Assembly (NCBI GenBank): GCA_046091365.1
Contig: JBJTBM010000123.1
Location: 1 to 6,031, forward strand
Direction: 5' to 3'
Length of the DNA: 6,031 nucleotides
Source: Casp-actino8 sp046091365
Lineage (GTDB): Bacteria > Actinomycetota > Acidimicrobiia > Acidimicrobiales > Ilumatobacteraceae
Shown: positions 5,629 through 6,031 of the stretch, piece after piece
How positions within the stretch are numbered: the first letter of the stretch is position 1
Layout of the letters: every line of letters begins with the position of its first letter
The notes under the pieces: model-generated
Databases searched by the model: none
The model's input: only the letters and a program-made list of their open reading frames with translations
What the model was told of the DNA's origin: nothing
Program-made: the position numbers and the translations under genes

Positions 5629-6031
5629 CGTCGTTGGCCAGGTTCGTGGCCATCTTGTTCATGACGTAGGCCACGCTCAATTCCGACTCGGGCAACGCGA
5701 ACGCCACCGACCCTCCGGCCCCGGGGTGTCCGAACGAGCCCGGTCCGCCGAAAAGGCTGAACATGCCGTGGACCATGAAGCCCATGCCGAAGGTCGTCGG
5801 CATGATGAGGCACACGTCGGGTTCGTTGTCGGGGGTCACCTTGGTGCGGGCGCGATCGACCGTCGACGAGGTCAGAAGTCGAACTCCGTCGACCTCACCG
5901 ATGGTGGCGGAATAAATGCGGGCCAGCGACCGAGCGTTGGTGATGGCGTTGGCGGCCGGGATCTCGGCCGCGTGAACGTCACGGCGGTTGAACGCACCGT
6001 CGACACTGAACGCACCGTTCAAGCTGAGCGC
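5570..6031 (-). CDS. Beta-lactamase-family serine hydrolase/esterase, C-terminal part (5' end outside window)
   Basis: The frame is open from the right edge to a TGA at 5572-5570, giving the last 153 residues of a class C beta-lactamase-fold protein (Pfam Beta-lactamase; family VIII esterases and relatives). Seen: AAEIPAANAITNARSLARIY at 21-40, a block typical of actinobacterial members; a substrate-side segment GMGFMVHG at 82-89; and GHPGAGGS at 101-108, the H-x-G equivalent of the beta-lactamase KTG motif, followed by the strand VAFALPESELSVAYVMNKM (109-127). The catalytic S-x-x-K and Tyr motifs would lie outside the window, so activity cannot be judged. Such proteins usually hydrolyse esters or amides; the substrate is unknown. 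The first visible residues hold a short hexapeptide repeat. A TTG at 6022 is an internal Leu codon, not a start. Confidence 0.85.
   Translation of the reverse strand, partial: ALSLNGAFSVDGAFNRRDVHAAEIPAANAITNARSLARIYSATIGEVDGVRLLTSSTVDRARTKVTPDNEPDVCLIMPTTFGMGFMVHGMFSLFGGPGSFGHPGAGGSVAFALPESELSVAYVMNKMATNLANDVRAQTLANSAVECAAVASR
5989..6031 (-). repeat. 18-bp-period tandem repeat inside the serine hydrolase gene
   Basis: On the plus strand TGAACGCACCGT occurs at 5989-6000 and again at 6007-6018. A third, edge-truncated copy (TGAGCGC, one mismatch) begins at 6025, exactly 18 bases further on. The period keeps the reading frame and encodes A-L-S / LNGAFS / VDGAFN at the start of the visible protein. 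It may continue outside the window. Confidence 0.6.

Noticed and set aside
1..6031. Mobile element, CRISPR array, tRNA/rRNA, phage or defence genes
   Set aside because: No terminal repeats, regularly spaced repeats, RNA gene motifs or transposase/integrase residues were seen, and the window is filled by metabolic, repair and transport genes.

Overview
The window comes from a GC-rich bacterial chromosome, most likely an actinomycete. The clearest marker is the end of a NucS/EndoMS mismatch-specific endonuclease, a family typical of Actinobacteria and some Archaea. Two genes whose start codons sit directly behind a -10 box (leaderless transcripts) and an acyl-CoA dehydrogenase/hydratase pair resembling mycobacterial proteins fit this. 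An Acidimicrobiia-like origin is a guess from the general character of the proteins; the sequence does not prove it.

Layout, left to right. Bases 1-234 (+) are the 3' end of nucS. It meets, tail to tail with a one-base gap, a minus-strand operon at 236-2037: an SDR dehydrogenase of the HSD17B4 type (1117-2037), then a MaoC-fold 2-enoyl-CoA hydratase (236-1087). Together these match the first two domains of eukaryotic peroxisomal multifunctional enzyme type 2 as separate proteins, and would carry out successive hydration and dehydrogenation of an acyl-CoA. A divergent control region (2038-2149) holds a probable SDR promoter, a perfect 14-bp palindrome and a probable leaderless promoter for the next gene. 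Plus-strand genes follow: a FAD-dependent geranylgeranyl reductase/MenJ-like prenyl reductase (2150-3376), a nitronate monooxygenase-family flavoprotein (3411-4376) with its own probable leaderless promoter, and a 12-helix MFS transporter (4390-5628) 13 bases behind it. On the minus strand, the C-terminal part of a beta-lactamase-fold serine hydrolase (5570-6031) runs off the right edge and overlaps the transporter tail to tail by 59 bp.

The content is chromosomal lipid/acyl-CoA and redox metabolism with ordinary, intact genes. I see no mobile element, CRISPR array, phage gene, tRNA or rRNA, and no evidence of an undescribed multi-gene system. Points worth a second look are the control region at 2038-2149, the matched leaderless promoters, the convergent gene ends, a short periodic repeat inside the serine hydrolase, and the undecided substrates of the flavoprotein and the reductase.
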